A stretch of 24,923 bases of DNA. Origin: a virus. Shown here piece after piece: positions 10,019-18,302 of the stretch. Position 1 is the first letter of the stretch. Every line of letters starts with the position of its first letter. The position numbers and the translations under genes were made by a program. The stretch spans positions 1-24,923 of IMG/VR virus record IMGVR_UViG_3300037137_000512, one strand, 5' to 3'. The notes beneath the pieces were generated by a model, which was not told where the DNA came from, did not search any database, and saw nothing but the letters and a program-made list of their open reading frames with translations.

Positions 10019-10078
10019 TTTCACACCTCCAGTGTTTCCACCAGACAATTAAGTCCAGAGGTTTTAAAGATTAATAAG

Positions 10079-10106
10079 GTAGGGGTAGTATCCCTACCAC
10101 CCCTAC
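10079..10106 (-). terminator. Hairpin after the major capsid gene, probable (partial) terminator
   Basis: GTAGGGGT and ACCCCTAC form an 8-bp stem around a 12-base loop that can add three inner pairs. On the minus strand it is followed by CTTATTAATCTTT, which is only moderately T-rich. It lies 9 bases past the capsid stop. Attenuation or mRNA end protection after the most abundant product is plausible. Confidence 0.5.
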
Positions 10107-10115
10107 GGTTAAGTG

Positions 10116-11039
10116 TTACGCACCAGGAGAGCCAAATACAGCTCTCGGATCGGCGTTCCCGAATGAACACCGAAAACGCCCTCTAAACTTAGCGTTAGTA
10201 GTGTCAAAATCATTATCAGGAGCAAACTCCTTATCAACACGGTTCATATAAAGCATACCGGTTCCAGCAGGTATTTTATTCCTGATAAACCAAGCATCCG
10301 TATCCGTGAAATAATGATTCACTTTTGCTCCACCAGGGAAGAAACCAGCCGCTTTCAAGGCATTCACATTATGGTTAGCCGAATCATACTGCATAATAGA
10401 ATCCAGGATTCTCATAGCTTCAAACCGATTGCTTTTTTCAATATGCAGACTTTGCGGAATAACCTTAATTTTATTGCCCCTATCATCCGTAAACCCTTCA
10501 ACATCAAGACACGCCTGTTCAAGAGATGCTTCCGATAGATCGGCGGCAATAGCCAATTCATTGGCAAAAGTTCCACCGGCTTTTAGCGGATGAAGTAAAG
10601 AGCAAAGTTCAACACCATCACCATAAGTATAAGAAGCGTTAAACGCTCTGTTATACACGTTGGCTGCTAAAGTCTCTTTAGTTGACCGCATTGCAAAGGC
10701 TAAACCTTTTGCACTTGTTTTACCCAGAGCGGAAATATCGTATTGGTTATCTTCAATCGCCTCAAGAGAAACGATATATCCCGATGTGTAAGTTTTGTTG
10801 TTAAAACGGTTTACAAAAGCCTGCGAAGCCTCGTCAAAAAGGATACCGGCCATTTCCGCTTTTTCTGAAAACAATCCAAAGCCGGAGATGCCCGTAATTT
10901 CCTCAAAAGCCTTATTGCTTTTTTCTTCATCAAATAAATCAAGGTATTCGACAGGCCATGTATCGTAAACCTCTCCAAACCATTTCTTCTGTCCAGGCCA
11001 TAACGCATTACTAAAACTACCAGTATTAATTACTCCCAT
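10116..11039 (-). CDS. Major capsid protein, Mu gpT-like / HK97-type fold (307 aa)
   Basis: N-terminal MGVINTGSFSNALWPGQKKWFGEVYD, then AFEEITGISGFGLFSEKAE and a DNRGNK-like segment (DDRGNKIKVIPQSLHIEKS) followed by CSFGNADPRAVFGSPGA, match the layout of gpT-like major head proteins known from Mu and many environmental podophages. Length is typical. The gene has a strong SD (GGAGGATTAAATAATG). Scaffold and a cement-like protein are encoded just upstream, the usual head-assembly order. No N-terminal delta domain or protease site is seen, in keeping with a separate scaffold gene. Confidence 0.8.
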   Translation of the reverse strand: MGVINTGSFSNALWPGQKKWFGEVYDTWPVEYLDLFDEEKSNKAFEEITGISGFGLFSEKAEMAGILFDEASQAFVNRFNNKTYTSGYIVSLEAIEDNQYDISALGKTSAKGLAFAMRSTKETLAANVYNRAFNASYTYGDGVELCSLLHPLKAGGTFANELAIAADLSEASLEQACLDVEGFTDDRGNKIKVIPQSLHIEKSNRFEAMRILDSIMQYDSANHNVNALKAAGFFPGGAKVNHYFTDTDAWFIRNKIPAGTGMLYMNRVDKEFAPDNDFDTTNAKFRGRFRCSFGNADPRAVFGSPGA

Positions 11040-11053
11040 TATTTAATCCTCCG

Positions 11054-11629
11054 TTAAACGCCAGTAACAGTGCTGGCACGATATTGATGATAATTTAAAC
11101 GCACAAGAAACTTCATATACGCACCCGTTGTCATATTCGGATCAGGTGAAATCCCCAGGATATTTACATCATGGGTGTTAGTCGTTGCCGGAGAAGTTAG
11201 TACCCATTTACTTTCACCTGTAGCCGTACTTCCAGACGTATAAGTAATTAGAGTATTTTCCCCAACATCTTCTTCAGCCCATACAGTACTATCACCCTGA
11301 ACTTCATAAATAGCGCCGGGATCAGTACAAACAAAAAGGTACTGAGCCACGCTCGCTTTATGATAAAACGGGGGAGCAAGAGAACCGGGAAGATATTGAA
11401 ACCCAATAACTACACCAAGTGGAATATTCGTAGTTGTAGCACACGTTTCCACGACCGGATAACCATGATCGTCCGCATTGACACGTCCGATACTACCGCT
11501 TAATTTAACCAAATCACCTTTAAATATAGCAGTAGCGTGAGCGGTATAACATTTAGTAATTTTGCCTTCCATAGGACCGGAAATAGAACCAACCCAACGA
11601 AAGCCAAAAGGTTTATTAGTATTAGCCAT
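11054..11629 (-). CDS. Putative head decoration / cement protein (191 aa)
   Basis: The start is set at ATG 11629 (MANTNKPFGFRWVGS) because GGAGGTTTTAAA precedes it; an upstream in-frame start lacks an SD. The opening MANTN-PFGFRxVGSxxG, the segment FKGDLVKLSGS, and YEVQGDSTV are features I recall from a family of small beta-rich proteins encoded beside gpT-like capsid genes. The C-terminus LVRLNYHQYRAST is also typical. Its likely role is to stabilise the capsid lattice. Predicted mainly beta; no membrane segment. Function is inferred from position and family look only. Confidence 0.65.
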   Translation of the reverse strand: MANTNKPFGFRWVGSISGPMEGKITKCYTAHATAIFKGDLVKLSGSIGRVNADDHGYPVVETCATTTNIPLGVVIGFQYLPGSLAPPFYHKASVAQYLFVCTDPGAIYEVQGDSTVWAEEDVGENTLITYTSGSTATGESKWVLTSPATTNTHDVNILGISPDPNMTTGAYMKFLVRLNYHQYRASTVTGV

Positions 11630-11680
11630 TTTAAAACCTCCATTTGACAATCATAATGATTAATTAATATGACTATCGGA

Positions 11681-12094
11681 TTATTTGTTTTCCACACCTG
11701 GTCCGTAAAATCCCTTGGACCTGTCTGGTTTCATTTGCTTTTCTTTTTCAGCGATATTTTTTTCTTTATTTTTTTGGTCCTCTTTGTACAATTCTTTATC
11801 AATACGCATTAAATAGGCCGTCATTCCTCCACCAACCGGAGTAGATGTTTTCTTACCGATTTTAGTCGGCCTACCGACACCTTTGTCACCGGGTGTCTGA
11901 TCCGATTCCACAAATTCATATCCGCCATCTTGGGCTTGTTGCAGTCTATTTTCCTTATCGTTTACAAAACGATATTCATACTTTTCAGTATCTAAACCTT
12001 TGAATGTAAGCCTGTTCCCTTTTTGAGAAAGGGGAATACGTTTTTTAACACTTCTATCGGGTCTTTCTACATTTTCAATATTTTTTTCTTCCAT
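11681..12094 (-). CDS. Small charged head-module protein of unknown function (137 aa)
   Basis: Highly charged, with Lys/Glu runs near both ends and a Gly-rich centre (TPVGGGMTAYLMRIDKELY). RLTFKGLDTEKYEYRFVNDKENR and GYEFVESDQ recur, from memory, in short genes between scaffold and capsid genes of environmental podophages. The C-terminus reads KGFYGPGVENK. Good SD (AAGGAGATTTGTC). No zinc, nucleotide or membrane motif. It could assist assembly or be a minor virion protein. Confidence 0.6.
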   Translation of the reverse strand: MEEKNIENVERPDRSVKKRIPLSQKGNRLTFKGLDTEKYEYRFVNDKENRLQQAQDGGYEFVESDQTPGDKGVGRPTKIGKKTSTPVGGGMTAYLMRIDKELYKEDQKNKEKNIAEKEKQMKPDRSKGFYGPGVENK

Positions 12095-12105
12095 GACAAA
12101 TCTCC

Positions 12106-12915
12106 TTATTTAAGTTCGCCTATTTCTTCTAAATCATTAAAATACTGTTCATGAGTTACTATTTTATGCCTCCTGACCATTTGTTCATAAACTAACTTCT
12201 GGTCAGGGCTTAATCTGCTTATAGAATGTTTATTATTACCTTTGCTCTCTCCAGATGGACTTTCCACCGGAGATGTTTTTTCATTTTTAGACGTTTTAAA
12301 TTTATCGGGATATAATTTCCTTATTTTAACATCCGTATCCCTCAAAGAACCCTCAAGATCGTTAGGATGTTTAGCGAGATAGCCTTGGTTTATCGCTATA
12401 GCATCAATTCTCATTTCCATATCGTTGTTAAACCATTCATTATTTTTAATCCAAACACTCATAACTTGAGGAACTTCTTGAGGTTCCGCTACGGACTGTT
12501 TTGCCTGTTCATGTTCAACAATGTTTTTGTCAATTTCCTCTACTTTTTCAACGTCACCCTCTTTAATGGCTTCTCTACGTTGAGATTTTAGTTCATCGAC
12601 CGCTTTTTTAATGGCGGCAGCCTTATCTTTTTGAAAATGAGTAGCCATAGCTTCGATGGTTTTCTGCATTTCCTTAATAGATTTAGTTTGCCCCTTAATT
12701 CTTTCAAATAACGGTTCACGTTTTACAAATTCTTCAGCACCTATCCATCCACCTGCGGGACCATCATATTCATTTTTTGGTTTCCAACCCTTAGAAGAGG
12801 CTATTTCCTCATAATTAGATTCTTTTTCTTCAATCTTCTCTTCTTTTTCTTCTACCTTAGTTGTATCTTTAGATTCTTTGAAATCTATCTTTTCCTGTTT
12901 TTGTTCTTCTGACAT
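12106..12915 (-). CDS. Capsid scaffolding protein (269 aa)
   Basis: ATG 12915 (MSEEQKQEKID) is chosen because AGGAGAGATCAAA precedes it; an in-frame start at 12960 has no SD. The first 35 residues are almost all Lys/Glu/Asp/Ser. GWKPKNEYDGPAGGWIGAEEF and REPLFERIKGQTKSIKEMQK then match the typical opening of podophage scaffold proteins. Residues about 75-145 form a long charged helix (coiled coil). A C-terminal helical segment (LSPDQKLVYEQMVRRHKIVTHEQYFND) may bind the capsid protein. The position two genes upstream of the cement-like and capsid genes fits. The product would be lost from mature heads. Confidence 0.8.
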   Translation of the reverse strand: MSEEQKQEKIDFKESKDTTKVEEKEEKIEEKESNYEEIASSKGWKPKNEYDGPAGGWIGAEEFVKREPLFERIKGQTKSIKEMQKTIEAMATHFQKDKAAAIKKAVDELKSQRREAIKEGDVEKVEEIDKNIVEHEQAKQSVAEPQEVPQVMSVWIKNNEWFNNDMEMRIDAIAINQGYLAKHPNDLEGSLRDTDVKIRKLYPDKFKTSKNEKTSPVESPSGESKGNNKHSISRLSPDQKLVYEQMVRRHKIVTHEQYFNDLEEIGELK

Positions 12916-12970
12916 TTTGATCTCTCCTTTGAGATTATTTATTTTAAAACTTATGTACACGGGGCAAACA

Positions 12971-13010
12971 AAAAGGCAGCATAGATGGTATAGACATCTA
13001 TACTGCCTTA
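12971..13010 (-). terminator. Rho-independent terminator between the portal/co-chaperonin block and the scaffold gene
   Basis: AAGGCAG-C-ATAGATG, a 7-base loop, then CATCTAT-A-CTGCCTT form a 7+7 bp stem with one mismatch. On the minus strand CTGCC is followed at once by TTTTTGTTTG. The other side is also fairly T-rich, so weak rightward action is possible. It separates the terminase-portal transcript from the head genes. Confidence 0.75.
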
Positions 13011-13059
13011 TTGTTTCTTGGGTCCTTTATCTGGCCGGATTTAGGACAACCCCGTTTAT

Positions 13060-13251
13060 TTAATTTTTAACTGAAACCTTTTTTCCTTTACAATATCGAG
13101 AACAATAATCATAATTCATTTCAACATCAAACATAATAAAACGATTTTTTTCATTTCTTCCCAAAACCCGTATAGGACAATCGGAAGTCCATCTTTTTTT
13201 ACAAGAGTTGCAATGTTTAAGTAATAATTTCAATAAAAATTTTTTAATCAT
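13060..13251 (-). CDS. Small Cys-rich basic protein (63 aa)
   Basis: ATG at 13251 overlaps the co-chaperonin stop as ATGA, so translation is probably coupled. The N-terminus is hydrophobic and basic (MIKKFLLKLLLK). HCNSC (13-17), Cys25, and CSRYC (50-54) could hold one zinc. An alternative TTG start at 13269 would add six residues. No family is recognised. AT-rich like its neighbours. It ends just before the hairpin terminator at 12971-13010. Confidence 0.5.
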   Translation of the reverse strand: MIKKFLLKLLLKHCNSCKKRWTSDCPIRVLGRNEKNRFIMFDVEMNYDYCSRYCKGKKVSVKN

Positions 13252-13550
13252 TTTGTTATGACAGCACAAACATCCTCATCATTAATTATTCTGAATTTTT
13301 CTTCAGTATCTGGGTCTTGAATCGTATAACCCGCATTTTCGGCCATAGCAATTTTATCACCAACCTTAGCCCAGGGAAGACCATCATCAAACGCTTTCCA
13401 AGCCGTACTGCCAATAGAAATTACAGTTCCAAAAATCTGTTTATAATTCTTAATATCTCTGGTCGTCTCAGGTATGTGTAACCCACCTTTAGTCATTTTT
13501 TCTATTTCATCCGGTTTCACTATGAGCCTATGCCCTACTGGTGTTATCAT
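13248..13550 (-). CDS. GroES-like co-chaperonin (100 aa)
   Basis: The length and order of motifs match GroES/Cpn10: PVGHRLIVKPDE (4-15), the mobile-loop region TKGGLHIPETTRD (20-32) containing the hydrophobic GLHIP that contacts GroEL, GTVISIGS (41-48), KVGDKIAMAENAG (62-74) and the C-terminal strand INDEDVCAVI. Phages carry such proteins to retune the host GroEL chamber for their capsid proteins, T4 gp31 being the known case. It is encoded directly before the head-assembly genes. Strong SD (AGGAGGATAAG). The mobile loop reads IP rather than the common IVLP/IML. Confidence 0.85.
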   Translation of the reverse strand: MITPVGHRLIVKPDEIEKMTKGGLHIPETTRDIKNYKQIFGTVISIGSTAWKAFDDGLPWAKVGDKIAMAENAGYTIQDPDTEEKFRIINDEDVCAVITK

Positions 13551-13583
13551 CTTATCCTCCTATTTTTTATTTACAAATCTCTT

Positions 13584-13913
13584 TTATCCTATATCTTTAA
13601 TCATATGAATAACATTTTTTATATTCTTTCTTTTTTCCCATATTTCTATAATTTTTATATTTCCGATAGAATTAGTCCATAACCCATATCTATAGAAAAA
13701 ACTATTTTCTCTATTTATTCTAAATCTAATTAAAAAACAATAAACCACCCAAGATGATATTAAATTGAGTGTAGTAGGTTCGACATATCTCTTTTTATAA
13801 ATAATAAAAAAAGGGAATACTAAAATTATACATATTTTTGTACGAATATCATTAGTCCAACTGATTCCATATTTACATTCTTTATTTTCAAATCTTCTAT
13901 GAAACAGTATCAT
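13584..13913 (-). CDS. Small predicted membrane protein (109 aa)
   Basis: Two hydrophobic stretches, KICIILVFPFFIIYKK (about 26-41) and NLISSWVVYCFLIRF (about 50-64), and many Arg/Lys give an inside-basic hairpin topology. The ending (WTNSIGNIKIIEIWEKRKNIKN) is soluble. Its SD (AGGAGGATAAT) lies within the last codons of the portal gene, with one base between stop and ATG. No family can be named; very AT-rich. A lysis or superinfection role is possible but not supported by any motif. Confidence 0.5.
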   Translation of the reverse strand: MILFHRRFENKECKYGISWTNDIRTKICIILVFPFFIIYKKRYVEPTTLNLISSWVVYCFLIRFRINRENSFFYRYGLWTNSIGNIKIIEIWEKRKNIKNVIHMIKDIG

Positions 13914-13914
13914 A

Positions 13915-16500
13915 TTATCCTCCTGTTTCTTCTTCCCAAAGTTTTTTTATGCCCTCTCTTTGATTAGGTTGAGCACTCTCTATACCTCTTATATCTTGTT
14001 CGCTTAACTTTGGGATCATTGGTTTAACGGTTTCATTAATATTATAAGGTGCCACCGTAACAATAGGATCAGGTTTATTATATTTAGCTTCATCAATAGT
14101 CATATTAAAATAAAGCAAATCTCTTCTGTTTTCCGGTTTAACATTACGCAAAATAGGCCAATATTTTTCAAGCAATTCAGGACTAATCCCCCACGCTTTA
14201 GCATATTGCATAGGAATCACTTCTATGTCCTGTTTGGCTTTAATCTTTTCAGGGCCTTTTTCTCCTACCCATACGGTTTGACCTTTTTTTACAGTTCCAC
14301 CTTCTTCTCTTCCTGCGGTAACTTCCTCACCTCCAGTATTCGCTCTATTGAGTAAACCCTGCCCAACAGCATTGAGGTCTGGAGCGCCGTTTGCTCCACT
14401 GAGTTGAGATTCAAGGTCGCCCCCCTGCATATCTCCGCTCGGTACACTTCCGCCACCTTCTCCCATAGATTCAGGATTTTGACCGTTGTCGGATGGTTGT
14501 TCCACGCTTCCAGCTCCTCCCGACTCATTTGCTCCATTATCTCCTGTTGCATTTGATTCTCCTTGCGGTTCTGCCGCTTTTTTATTTGCCATTTCAAAAT
14601 CATGTTGCATTTTAATAGAGGCTATCTGAGCCTTATACATATCCAATTGAGACCCTGGTTCCTTAGACTCCGCATCAGCCACATTTTTAATAGCCCTGGT
14701 TTTTAACTCTTCTACCTGAGCAAGCAATAACTCGACTTCTGCTTCCGTCTTTATCTGCTCAATAAGCAATCGTTTGCTCTCAGAATCAGCCTTAGATTGG
14801 GCAGTAATAATGTCGGCCTGAGCTTTGATTAAATTAGGATCAGGTGGAGCTTGATCGGTAAGTAGGGATTGAACCTCTTTTTCCGGTAAAAATCGATTAA
14901 CATCCGGTACGCCGATAGCATCATAATAATATTTAAGTATTTCTATTTTACCACTTTTAGTTGAATTCATTTGTAATGAATTTAACATGGCCTGAGCGCG
15001 GGCAAGGCGCTGGGCTTCTGAGCTTATAGTAGGATCGGCAGTCGGAACAATATCCAAATCCTTCTGCCCGTAATCTGTTTTGAATATCGCCATTTCATCA
15101 TCAAGAACATTAATGTATTCGATTTCATCCATATATATGGAGTTAAGGCGATATAATTTTTTATATTCTGATTTAAGGCTTCTAAAGATTCTTTTATAAA
15201 TACTGGTAAAAACCTTTAACCCTTGTTCGATCATGGCCAATACGGTAGTAGCAGGTGTATTTTGCCCAGGAACTTCACCAGTCATGGTTTCAGATACCGC
15301 CGCTAATTTCATGCCGGTTTCAGTCAATAAACCAAGAAGTTGAAATAAGACGTTAGAAGGCTCCCTAACAGGTAATGGGACCAAATTATCTTTTAACGAA
15401 GCTCCGGTTGTTTCGATGGTCTTCCATTCGAAGGGTTTGAATTTTAAAACCCCACCCTTCATATTTAATCCTTGGGCGACAAATCCACCACTACGATTAG
15501 CCAAAGTACCGGAATCCAATAATTGATTTATGACTGTATTGATTGTTTCATTGATAGGCCCCAGTAAATGGGCAAAACCAAGCATGTAATAACCACCGGC
15601 GGGATCAGGCAAAAACCCATAATCAGTATAATACTGAACAGGCTCTATTCTCCAAATTTTGCCATTTCTTTCTTTTATACCAACATCATCATATCTTGCC
15701 ACTATCCTGCATAATTTTTCAGAATCATGATGAACGGTAGCAATATAAGGTTCTGCATAACCATCATTGTCCAGGTCATACCACATATGCTGTTCAAGAA
15801 ATAATTCTTTTATATCTTCATCGTCGTTTTGTTCCATTACATCGGAAACATCTTCAGTAAATAATCCTAACCGTTCCCGCTCAATGACATCATTTTTATA
15901 CAGCCAAACTTTTTCAGTCATTCTGCGACAAGTCACAAGGTCTTTAATATCTTGATTAACCACAAAATCCATTGGAGAGATACGCACAGATTTATTTCTT
16001 TTTAATATTGGATCACGGTAAGATTTTCTAAAATACATCCCTACAACTGGTAACGAGGTTAAAAGTTGATCGGTATCTTGGTCCCATTCTTCCATCTCGG
16101 TCAATAATTGATAACTCATGTGTTGTCCGACTCGTTTAGACCGTTCTTCCTTTAAAATGCTATTCTTTCCTATAATCTCGCATTTTACAATATCCGGCCC
16201 TTTAACTATCTGAGGATACGCACGAGCGGCAAATTGGATGGATGCCGTTGCAATAAGCGGATACTTAATATTAGCCGCACCTTCCCAGGGAGTATTTTTA
16301 GCCTCTATCTTTTGCCTGGCAATATCGAGACCATAATTAGTTTTATCTTCCCATTCAGTACGTGAAGCCAAATCAATATCATATCCGGCAACAACTCGAC
16401 TTGCTATGTTTTCCAAAACAGTATCGTCTATATCATCAGCAATATTATCTTTGTCTATATTTTTAATAAGCCAAGATATTGGTTTTTTATCTTTATCCAA
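13915..16500 (-). CDS. P22-type portal protein with C-terminal extension (861 aa)
   Basis: Starts with TTG at 16500, directly after the terminase stop, behind a GGGGGGAT SD; the next in-frame Met is over 100 residues in. The body (TPWEGAANIKYPLIATASIQ, ERSKRVGQHMSYQLL, DWxxD-type contacts, GGYYMLGFAHLLGPINETIN, TGEVPGQNTPATTVLAMIEQG) follows the large portal family of P22-like podophages. The dodecameric portal is the DNA entry and exit channel and binds TerL. Residues about 560-630 are a charged helix (barrel-like). Residues about 650-738 are a Gly/Ser/Asn/Glu linker that also encodes a second protein in another frame. After it comes GGTVKKGQTVWVGEKGPE, then about 100 ordered residues ending NQREGIKKLWEEETGG. 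Confidence 0.85.
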   Translation of the reverse strand: MDKDKKPISWLIKNIDKDNIADDIDDTVLENIASRVVAGYDIDLASRTEWEDKTNYGLDIARQKIEAKNTPWEGAANIKYPLIATASIQFAARAYPQIVKGPDIVKCEIIGKNSILKEERSKRVGQHMSYQLLTEMEEWDQDTDQLLTSLPVVGMYFRKSYRDPILKRNKSVRISPMDFVVNQDIKDLVTCRRMTEKVWLYKNDVIERERLGLFTEDVSDVMEQNDDEDIKELFLEQHMWYDLDNDGYAEPYIATVHHDSEKLCRIVARYDDVGIKERNGKIWRIEPVQYYTDYGFLPDPAGGYYMLGFAHLLGPINETINTVINQLLDSGTLANRSGGFVAQGLNMKGGVLKFKPFEWKTIETTGASLKDNLVPLPVREPSNVLFQLLGLLTETGMKLAAVSETMTGEVPGQNTPATTVLAMIEQGLKVFTSIYKRIFRSLKSEYKKLYRLNSIYMDEIEYINVLDDEMAIFKTDYGQKDLDIVPTADPTISSEAQRLARAQAMLNSLQMNSTKSGKIEILKYYYDAIGVPDVNRFLPEKEVQSLLTDQAPPDPNLIKAQADIITAQSKADSESKRLLIEQIKTEAEVELLLAQVEELKTRAIKNVADAESKEPGSQLDMYKAQIASIKMQHDFEMANKKAAEPQGESNATGDNGANESGGAGSVEQPSDNGQNPESMGEGGGSVPSGDMQGGDLESQLSGANGAPDLNAVGQGLLNRANTGGEEVTAGREEGGTVKKGQTVWVGEKGPEKIKAKQDIEVIPMQYAKAWGISPELLEKYWPILRNVKPENRRDLLYFNMTIDEAKYNKPDPIVTVAPYNINETVKPMIPKLSEQDIRGIESAQPNQREGIKKLWEEETGG
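14289..14552 (-). CDS. Overlapping gene nested in the portal gene (87 aa)
   Basis: An out-of-frame gene (+1 relative to the portal) with its own ATG at 14552 and a near-ideal SD, AAGGAG then six bases. The product is a normal-looking, mainly helical, charged protein: MSREELEAWNNHPTTVKILN, then LWEKVAEVYRAE, GATLNLNSVEQTALQT and LLGRVYSIERILEV. The pattern of a short acidic start, W-NHP, a helix, a GATL..S.E.T turn and GR-xxxxxxIL is one I recall from small unnamed phage proteins. In the portal frame the same bases encode a low-complexity Gly/Ser/Asn linker, which suggests that the nested frame is the constrained one here. Function unknown; an assembly helper is a guess. Confidence 0.65.
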   Translation of the reverse strand: MQQEIMEQMSREELEAWNNHPTTVKILNLWEKVAEVYRAEICRGATLNLNSVEQTALQTSMLLGRVYSIERILEVRKLPQEEKKVEL

Positions 16501-18126
16501 TTAATATCCCCCCAATTTTGAACGACCCATTTCAATAGGAGTAAAATCCCCTTCTGCATCTTCATCATCTTCGGGGACACCCATAAATCTAAAACTTTTA
16601 AACATATCGTAAGCGTAAGCGCACATATCCAGAATATCCACATGATAAAACGGGAACTTAAGCATTTCCTCTTTTAGCATATCGATATAGCTTTCATAAA
16701 TATCATTTGAATAAAACAACTTACCATTAGTTAAAGGCCATTGAAGAGCGGCTGAAATACGCTGTTCCTTGCTACGCCCAGCCGGTTTAAGTAAAACCAA
16801 ATTTCTATTTTCAATCGATAAAAATCTTCCCCTGGCCCTTAATGCACCAACAATATGAATTTCAGTTGTAGACAAGCCAACCTTCTCAACCCCCAACTGC
16901 ATTATGATTCCATTTCGAATATACATCTGTACAATATAATTAATGGCTTCGGCATGAGTCATTTTATCAGCTATAAGATCCAATAAATAGACATCACTCG
17001 CGCCAATCTCGTCAATGTAAGGCTTTATACCAACACACCCTATGGACCACATATCTCCAGAGGTCGAATTCTCCTTATCATCACCGGCCTGGTCTATAAC
17101 CATAAACTTATAAATATCCTTGGGAATAAACTTATGTTCAATAGGCTTTAAATAAGTAGGATTTAGTATAACATCGCTTGAGGGAGTAGGATCGCATAAT
17201 TGCTGTGAATTAAAGAATTTTGAAGTTTTAGCCTTTTCCCAAGATTTAGGTTCAAGCAAAATAGGATTACCATCTCTCAACCCATTATCACTTGCCGGAA
17301 TGAGTCTGGTTTCATAAATTTTGCGTTTATCAGGGTATTCCATATCTCGTATCTTTACATTAGGGCCAAAATAAGAATAATAAGTCCCTATTACCCTTGT
17401 TATGTCCGAATCTCGACCGGTTCCCAAGTTTCCTGCCATTTGGAATTTTTCATAAACCTTTTTCAACATATCCGGAGATTCCCTGATATCTTCAGTCTCA
17501 AGATCGTCAAAAACTAATCTCTCAAAGTGTCTGCCTGTTGGCATACCTTCAGTCAACCCCCAAGCCTCCACGCTCGATTCACCACGGGACGCAGATGACC
17601 TGATAAACACCAACCCATCATCTTCACTCCATTTAGGCGACTGAGATTCCGGCTTCTGCCACATTACATCCGGGAACGCCTGCTTAAGCATATCCGATCT
17701 TTCGCAAGTCGTCTTAATTATCCTTAAAAACTTCTTTGCAGCCGGGCGGCTGTAAGCAAGGATACCCGTACAATGATCTGGATGTTTTAGCTCATACTGG
17801 ATAGTTTCCGCAATCGTGATTATCGAACTCTTACCGTGATATCTGGCCCAGATATCCAAGGTATCGCTCTTAGGTCCGGTTTCGACCATCCGACAGGTTT
17901 TAACCCAATGCGGATGATTAGCGTCCCTAACTTCCATTACAAAATATACAATAAACCATAAATCCTGCAATATCAAAGTCCGGCATACCGATACCTCCGG
18001 TAATACCCCCTTCTTAATATCCTCAAATATTCTTACATAATCACCCCGATAGCAAGCCTTATGCTTAGTAGGATCAAGATCCTTCTCGTTTAACGCTATC
18101 TCAGGATGGGGTGTGAAACTAATCAT
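16501..18126 (-). CDS. Terminase large subunit (541 aa)
   Basis: ATPase motor plus headful nuclease that packages DNA into the prohead. The ATPase domain shows a variant Walker A at RYHGKSS (95-101, Lys99) and Walker B LVFDDLE (204-210, with the acidic pair and catalytic Glu). An IGTYYSYFGP segment (246-255) fits the coupling motif, and FFNSQQLCDPTP (304-315) is the usual domain-boundary motif. The RNase H-like nuclease has Asp345 (VIDQAGDD), a Glu414 region (GVEKVG) and Asp497/Asp500 (VDILDMCAYAYDM). Length is normal. The start ATG overlaps the stop of a 59-aa gene (ATGA), with no good SD of its own, so it is probably coupled. The portal gene follows without a gap. Confidence 0.9.
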   Translation of the reverse strand: MISFTPHPEIALNEKDLDPTKHKACYRGDYVRIFEDIKKGVLPEVSVCRTLILQDLWFIVYFVMEVRDANHPHWVKTCRMVETGPKSDTLDIWARYHGKSSIITIAETIQYELKHPDHCTGILAYSRPAAKKFLRIIKTTCERSDMLKQAFPDVMWQKPESQSPKWSEDDGLVFIRSSASRGESSVEAWGLTEGMPTGRHFERLVFDDLETEDIRESPDMLKKVYEKFQMAGNLGTGRDSDITRVIGTYYSYFGPNVKIRDMEYPDKRKIYETRLIPASDNGLRDGNPILLEPKSWEKAKTSKFFNSQQLCDPTPSSDVILNPTYLKPIEHKFIPKDIYKFMVIDQAGDDKENSTSGDMWSIGCVGIKPYIDEIGASDVYLLDLIADKMTHAEAINYIVQMYIRNGIIMQLGVEKVGLSTTEIHIVGALRARGRFLSIENRNLVLLKPAGRSKEQRISAALQWPLTNGKLFYSNDIYESYIDMLKEEMLKFPFYHVDILDMCAYAYDMFKSFRFMGVPEDDEDAEGDFTPIEMGRSKLGGY

Positions 18127-18302
18127 ATTTTGTTATATAGTTTACCGTAAAATTTTATTGGTACAGCCTGTATATTCCCATGATCCCTATTTCCAGTGCC
18201 ATTATCGCATCTATAGATATAATAATTTTTACCACCAATTTTATATTTATCCGGTAATTTTAAATCGTTTTCTATATTAGGATAATATTTTATATTTTTC
18301 AT
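18123..18302 (-). CDS. Small hypothetical protein coupled to TerL (59 aa)
   Basis: ATG at 18302 with a clear SD (AGGAGATAAATAG). Its stop TGA overlaps the TerL start as ATGA, and its own start overlaps the upstream stop the same way. The sequence is rich in Tyr, Asn and Lys (KYKIGGKNYYIYRCDNGTGN, then GNIQAVPIKFYGKLYNK), soluble, with no recognised family. It may mainly serve to deliver ribosomes to TerL, or be a packaging accessory. Confidence 0.6.
   Translation of the reverse strand: MKNIKYYPNIENDLKLPDKYKIGGKNYYIYRCDNGTGNRDHGNIQAVPIKFYGKLYNKI

Noticed and set aside
10019-10048. Upstream start for the beta-helix protein
   Set aside because: It would place the strong GGAGGTG SD inside the coding sequence; ATG 10018 fits better.
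14553-14603. Longer start for the nested portal-overlapping gene
   Set aside because: The upstream ATG has no SD, whereas 14552 has AAGGAG at ideal spacing.
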